Origin: Isoetes taiwanensis
Lineage: Eukaryota; Streptophyta; Lycopodiopsida; Isoetales; Isoetaceae
Assembly: GCA_021234155.1 (NCBI GenBank)
Contig: JAJEKV010000015.1
Span: 8,615,046 to 8,679,045 of the forward strand
DNA length: 64,000 nucleotides
Reading direction: 5' to 3'
This document shows, in pieces, positions 59,072-64,000 of this stretch. The notes under the pieces are model-generated. The model saw nothing but the letters and a program-made list of their open reading frames with translations. It was not told the origin of the DNA and made no database searches. Both the position numbers and the translations under genes were made by a program. How positions within the stretch are numbered: the first letter of the stretch is position 1; each line of letters starts with the position of its first letter.

Positions 59072-61358
59072 TGTGACGTTCCACATATTTATACGCATAT
59101 TTAAGTATAAAGACATGACACGTCACTATGAATAATTAATGGCACATTAATTATTCATAAGCTAAGGTTAGCTATGTTAATAATTAAATTATAAAGGTGG
59201 AAACCTAACCCAAAACCCTAATTCGAATTTAGGGCTTATCCTAATATTAAAAAGGGCTAAAATACCAAATTAGTTAATTAATGACATGCCACCTGGCCCA
59301 AATCGATTGGGCAAGGCAGGGTTTCCGTTTTGGACACCCAAATTAGGGCTTTTGGCCCCAATTCGAATTAGGAGCAATGGAGATGGAGGAGGAGAAGCGG
59401 CCAGCGCCTCTTCTTGCTTAGTCGAGACCTGAGGCCCAAGACCGATTTGATCTGTTAGTCAAGAGGTTACCTTGTTAATTTATAGCATAAGCCCTCTACG
59501 TGGTGTGTTCTCTCTCTGTTTTCTCTGTGGTTTACTTGTTAGGCTAACCCTTGATTGATATGGTGAGTATCATGGAATAAAATAACGGCTAAGGTTAGCC
59601 AAATGGCTATTTTGTAGTTTTTTTTCCAAGAAATTTGGCTAAAGTAAATGGGAAAAAATGTGAAAAAAAATAAAATTTTAGCCCAATTTTTTTGCCGCCC
59701 AAGTGAACGCTTAGGTTGAATAGCCAAACCTCTACCTCTAGACAACTCCACCAAAACATCGATTAGCTAAACCTAAGAAAGAGAGGGCTTGAAAAAATGG
59801 GTGGATTAGGCTACAAGCTGAGACCAAGATTTCTAATTTTTTCTCTTATTCTAGCTGCAAATTAAAGTATCCGCAGAATTGATCGTATTTAGAAGGAATA
59901 ATGTGCCCTTTTTCTTTAGTTTTGAACATATTCATGTATGTTTATGTCTTTGTGTCAAGAAAGTTATAATAATGATTGTAATTCTGTCATTTATGCTACA
60001 TTATGTTGATTGTCGTTTATTTTGTCCATGTTAAATGACATTGTAATAACAATAAGTTCAATCTCTTTGTCCAAAGTCTTGGACTTCTTAAAATTAGCAT
60101 AATGTGATGACTAATATTTGCCTCCCCATTTTTTGAAATTTTAGTCAAAGCCAGGAAACTATGATGGAGAAAAATCATCTAGTTTAGCCAAACGCTAGAA
60201 ACTTCAAGATCCAATTTGAGGGTACTTTAGCCAAAACTATTTTGGCTACACTAAAATATAGGAATAGTAATTTATTCCATGGTGAGTATTCTTATCTATA
60301 GTCTCTGTATGTGCTTTGGTTGATGGTTTAGTAGTTCTTTGCTTAGTTAGCACTCCGGAGATGGGGGATTACGAGGGGGTCCTCTGAGCCCATGTATTGT
60401 AGTATGCTCCTAGATAGAGCTCTATATTATTCCCATTAATTGCGGCCTGTGCACAAGAGACCACCGAGTCGTGGATGCTATAGAATTGCTTAGCACCCGG
60501 AGAAGGGACGCAGTGGTGAAGTGGGGGTGGGGTCTTGCCGCCTAACATAAAAGGCTCACAGGACTCCTACAGTGGGCTAGGCCTGATAGCTTGATCACGT
60601 AGGGGGGGGTATGGGTCCCGACACTCCTGGTGCAGAGGTGTGACCCGTATGGGGCATCCTGTACTTTGAAGATAAAGTTAGGGGAGTAGGTCGAATGCAC
60701 GATGCGGGGGTCGGCCGATGCGCACGTGTTCTCTAGCTCACCCATGGAACTGGCGGCGGATCCCGGAAGGGGACACTTCCACGACCTGCCTCATTGGACC
60801 AGTCTTCATGAAACCCGAGTAGGCTCGAAGGGTGATACCTTGAGTCTGGCGTCTCCTGGAAGGCTATAGTGATCCCATAGCATGATTCGACTCATCCGCA
60901 AAGTGTGCACAGGGGAGGCGGATGGAGTGGACAACCCTAGCCCATGTTCTATGCCAGATAACGCCGAGTTATACCTCTGCTTTGTTGATCTCTTGAGACC
61001 AGAGCCGTCGATCCATCCTCACGAGAGTGAGAACCGGGTAGAACACAGGGTTTGGGGTGTTTTCCTTAGGATTAGATGCATATTCTTTGCCGTTAGTACT
61101 TGGATGGATGTGCCACCCTTCGTGGTGGTTATTTATATATGATTTATGCTGTGTAACATGTATTCACGCTTCTGCAACTTAGGAGTCCCATTGAAGGCGT
61201 GGGCCAAATGACACCTCCGTGTCCTTCACCCGGGCATCTCTCTACGGATGGTCGAGGTTAGGCGGAGGGCCCCGCTCATGGTGAGCTGATTGCCATGGGA
61301 GGGGGGAAGTCCTCAGATGTATATCGTCCGGAGCCAGATATATTCGAGGAGCGCCATG
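59072..61358 (+). repeat. LTR copy B (5' LTR) of a chromovirus-like element, with hAT-like insertion
   Basis: It begins TGTGACGTTCCACATATTTA and ends near GGAGCGCCATG. It is the inverted partner of 30406-31953. Without the 711-bp insertion and its 8-bp duplication it is 1568 bp, against 1548 bp for copy A. A Met-tRNA-type primer site follows, which marks it as a 5' LTR. The terminal CACA is mutated here (CATG). Frames inside it are non-coding LTR sequence. Confidence 0.85.
59571..60281. mobile_element. Non-autonomous hAT-like DNA transposon, 711 bp
   Basis: The ends CATGGAATAAA and TTTATTCCATG form perfect 11-bp terminal inverted repeats. GTGAGTAT occurs on both sides (59563-59570 and 60282-60289), an 8-bp duplication as made by hAT transposases; the CA...TG ends also fit hAT. 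The uninterrupted site is present in LTR copy A near 31470. TTTGGCTA or its complement TAGCCAAA recurs near both ends (59596, 59634, 59722, 60185, 60228, 60241), resembling the subterminal transposase-binding repeats of hAT elements. No transposase is encoded. Confidence 0.85.
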
Positions 61359-61375
61359 CTGGTATCGAGCCATGA
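61359..61375 (+). other. Primer-binding site after LTR copy B
   Basis: CTGGTATCGAGCCATG follows the LTR. It matches the initiator Met-tRNA-type site TGGTATCAGAGCCATG except for one missing A. Confidence 0.8.
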
Positions 61376-61760
61376 TTTTAGTTGACCGGAATCATAGCAC
61401 TGACCAAATTCTAGACCGTTAGTTCGGTAGTTGAGTGGGAGTTTAAGCTAGTTGGACTGCCTAACTTTTCGGTGATTTAGTCTTGTGCTAGGTTGATGTA
61501 ACAAATTGTTTGAGGTTTAGGAAGTTTAGGGTGATTTTGGAGGGAAAAAGGTGTGGACTGGAGGACCCAAGTTTGGATCGCGCCTAACTTTTTTGTAGGT
61601 AGCTCGGATGAAGGCTTAAAATAGTTCCAATGGATCGGGCACCTCCCAAATACCACAGGGGCACGCGTTTCCGGGGTCGAAATAGCAACACCAAGGCAAA
61701 AAGTCAAAAGGGGCGCTGCTAGCGGATAGGGTGTCTCTTTTCGAAAGTTATTAGCATATA
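61376..61760 (+). mobile_element. 5' leader remnant of the element of LTR copy B
   Basis: Sequence between the primer site and the SINE-like units shows no gag. In a chromovirus the untranslated leader and then gag should follow. Gag is absent by 61.8 kb, so the element breaks off within this stretch. The exact breakpoint is not visible. Confidence 0.45.
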
Positions 61761-61830
61761 GCTAATATGCCCCATCTGTCCACGCTGTATAAATATATCG
61801 TCCGTTTTTTTTTTTTTTTTTCCTTTTCCT

Positions 61831-62070
61831 GACGTTTTTGAACCCGTGACCTCCCACCTCCAACCCAACACTCTTTCCATTTTGCCAACTCTCTTTATGT
61901 GGGATATATATGTTTTAATCTTTTGTTATACATATCTAATGTTCTGTTTTATCCAAGTTGGCAGTTCTTTTAAGCAAAAGGTACATCATGGGATTGAACC
62001 CCTGACCTTCTACACCCAAGCCAACACCTTTACTAATGAGCCAACTTCTTTCTTGAAGGGATATAACCCT
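61831..62070 (-). repeat. Two tandem tRNA-like (SINE-like) units
   Basis: On the minus strand the unit at about 61990-62068 reads GTTGGCTCATTAGTAAAGG, like a tRNA A box, and then AGGTCAGGGGTTCAATCCC, with a good B box (GGTTCAATCCC). The unit at about 61836-61911 has the same layout: AGTTGGCAAAATGGAAAGAG, then GGTCACGGGTTCAAAAACG. The two align base by base for about 75 positions, roughly 70% alike. Neither closes an acceptor stem, so they are not working tRNA genes. A-box/B-box spacing as in tRNA suggests SINE or pol III-derived origin. Confidence 0.6.
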
Positions 62071-64000
62071 TTTCCCCGTATTTATAGTGCATCTACTCCA
62101 TATTTAAATTAGAGACATGCCTTTGGTAAACCCACGTTGTGGAGGCAACAACTCCACCGAAGCAAGCTCTCTCGCCATAGCCGCCGGAGTAAGCAGTCTT
62201 GCCATAGCCACGGGAGTCGACCTCTCTCTGCCATAGACGACCGGATAATTGTTAACCATATGTAAAGCTAGTATCCCCTAGGAATAAACTGACCAAATGA
62301 CACGACGTAATCTAGCAAGTCCGGCCAACTTGTTATGATAACATCAACTCACTTGGTGCGACTAATTTGGAATTTAATTAACAACGATGTGGGGCAACTC
62401 TCTAGAATAGCGATGTGTTATATCCTTGGATATTCTTTAGGCGACGTGGTAATAATGCCCGGTTATCTACGTTCCTCGACCTATAACTTTAATTATTTTT
62501 TTTTCCTTTGGTAGATGCCTTGATAACACAATTTCTTGGCCTTGCCATCATTCAATCTATACTACATTCATATGCTTTATCTTAGACCTTATTCGACGTT
62601 ATATAATGTAATATGCTATAGACATAATTATAATTAACGTTGTCCCTCTCTACCGCCTAAAACCTTGACTCAACTCAATTCCCTGGAAAAGGATCTCTTT
62701 TAAGCCCAACCAACTAGGGTAACCGCCATGCAGCACCCTTCTAGACCATGGGTAGCTTTTAATCCTACCACCCCTCACTACTTCTTCTCAATGGTCGTGT
62801 TCTTTTTATGGACCATTTTCCCTGCACCACCGTACAAACTCTCAGAATAATGAGTGAGTGCTTGTGTTAGAACCCCCACAATAATGTCAACACTTTGTGC
62901 CAAACTTCCCCGTCTACATGAATGTGATTAATTATCTATGCCACACCGCCACAAAGTGACAAAGCCTCTACCCTCTTTTGAGTTGTTGGCCCTCAATGCC
63001 ACCCAACCATTGTTGATTACTCACCTCCTTCTAGGGTACCTAGATAAGGTCCGAGCAAAATGTTTCCAACCATTATTTTAATACCTAAACGTCTTTAGGT
63101 TCTGCAAATGAACTTACATATTTATATGAATATCCCAAAGGACAGTACCACCCAAAGACCTCTCAAGATAGGCCTCCTCTATTCAGAGATCTTGTGTTTA
63201 AGTCTCTGGGGGTCCGTCATATGTCCTCATGGACGCTACCAATATGGCATGACCTATAAATACTATCTACCTATCTATCTATTTATTTAAAAAGGACCTT
63301 GGTGAATTCAATTCACCATGTCGTCCTAGGACATGCCAGTCTTCTTCCCTAAGCCATGCACCAAATCTTTAAATAACCTTTTTAGTTCTTACTGCCTTTC
63401 AAGCCGGAAATCTATCTTTGCATGTTAGCAAAGACCACCCTTCATGTTAGGAAATAACCTTTCTATCCAGATTGCTAAATATCATTAATAAGGGTCCTTC
63501 ATTCCTTCTCTTCTTCAATATGTTTTCTACGGCTATGGCCGATCTTGCGTCTGCCTCAGCGCATACAAATCACCCTTTAGTTGTGATCTATATTCAGTAG
63601 AGTCACCAATCCAATTACTCCTTTACGTATCCGTTAACCGTCTTGTGGCTTCTAAGCCGCTATTATATGCTCCTTCTGTTGTCAACCCACCTATCATTGG
63701 GGGTTATGATTCAACATTGTCCTACATCCTGGAAATGTTAGTCATTACATTTCTCTGTCATGATGTCATGCTGCTGTTCTGGCATTCCAAATGACTTGAC
63801 ATCCTCATTTAAGCCATAGTCATGGCCTAAGAGCGGTGAGCCTCTCAGATAAATCGAAATTACCCTCGAGTCATCAAGGCTGCCTTTTGGTATTTTGTGA
63901 GCCTTTCTACAATTACCTCACGTTTAATATAACACGGACTTGTATCAATATTCGAGTCCTGTATATGTTAACTTGCAGCCCCATGTGACCCATGGCGTCA
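62071..64000. other. Intergenic DNA, no gene recognised
   Basis: It begins with about three copies of a GCCATAG-C-CCGGAGT word around 62165-62235. A short CTAT microsatellite lies at about 63265-63285. No domain, transposon end or exon series was recognised. The other breakpoint of the proposed inversion could lie at or beyond the left part of this stretch. Confidence 0.4.

Noticed and set aside
59561-60290. Mutator-type element with a 9-bp duplication in LTR copy B
   Set aside because: A 9-bp duplication would break the terminal pairing of CATGGAATAAA and TTTATTCCATG. The 8-bp reading keeps both perfect.
1-64000. CRISPR arrays, rRNA genes, bacterial-type operons
   Set aside because: No regularly spaced repeats, rRNA-like blocks or prokaryotic gene arrangement were seen. 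Exon-intron structure and plant transposons show a eukaryotic nuclear sequence.

Overview
The window is nuclear DNA of a land plant. It is AT-rich and gene-poor, with spliced genes and GT-AG introns, a plant-type O-methyltransferase gene, and several nested plant transposons: Ty3/gypsy of the Tat/Athila and chromovirus types, an L1-type LINE, a Helitron, a CACTA MITE and hAT-like DNA. No rRNA gene, intact tRNA gene or CRISPR array was seen. Nothing in the sequence fixes the species.

Layout. 1-15 kb: mostly decayed intergenic DNA, with a ~0.53 kb tandem duplication (1632-2705) and a cluster of small palindromes (about 10.9-11.06 kb). 15-18.4 kb: a candidate multi-exon gene on the minus strand, probably a membrane protein, not identified. 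18.7-19.2 kb: a small repeat with inverted arms. 23.9-28.2 kb: a decayed L1-type LINE. 28.7-29.95 kb: a chromovirus integrase fragment on the minus strand. 30.4-32.1 kb: a 1.55 kb LTR plus the 3' end of its element, on the minus strand. 34.4-48.35 kb: a Helitron Rep/helicase gene on the minus strand, cut in two by an 11 kb Ty3/gypsy element (35320-46381) with 585-bp LTRs and a perfect 5-bp target duplication. 49.7-53.3 kb: the only gene recognised with confidence, a CCoAOMT-like O-methyltransferase on the plus strand with nine coding exons; one intron holds a LINE fragment. 54.8-57.4 kb: a 2.6 kb non-autonomous LTR retrotransposon with a CACTA MITE in its 3' LTR. 57.8-58.8 kb: duplicated exon-like sequence on the minus strand. 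59.07-61.36 kb: a second copy of the 1.55 kb LTR, on the plus strand, carrying a 711-bp hAT-like insertion and followed by a primer-binding site. 61.8-62.1 kb: two tandem tRNA-like (SINE-like) units.

The most interesting inference concerns the inverted LTRs at 30.4 and 59.1 kb. One is a 5' LTR (followed by a PBS) and the other a 3' LTR (preceded by a polypurine tract), and their outer 5-bp flanks match as a target-site duplication once one is reverse-complemented. The simplest reading is that both come from one element split by an inversion of about 29 kb, which now holds the Helitron, the Tat/Athila element and the methyltransferase gene.

Limits. Nearly every coding block, including the methyltransferase gene, shows 1-4 base indels that break the frame. 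This could be ageing of the elements or residual sequencing error, and it affects every decision between intact gene and pseudogene here.
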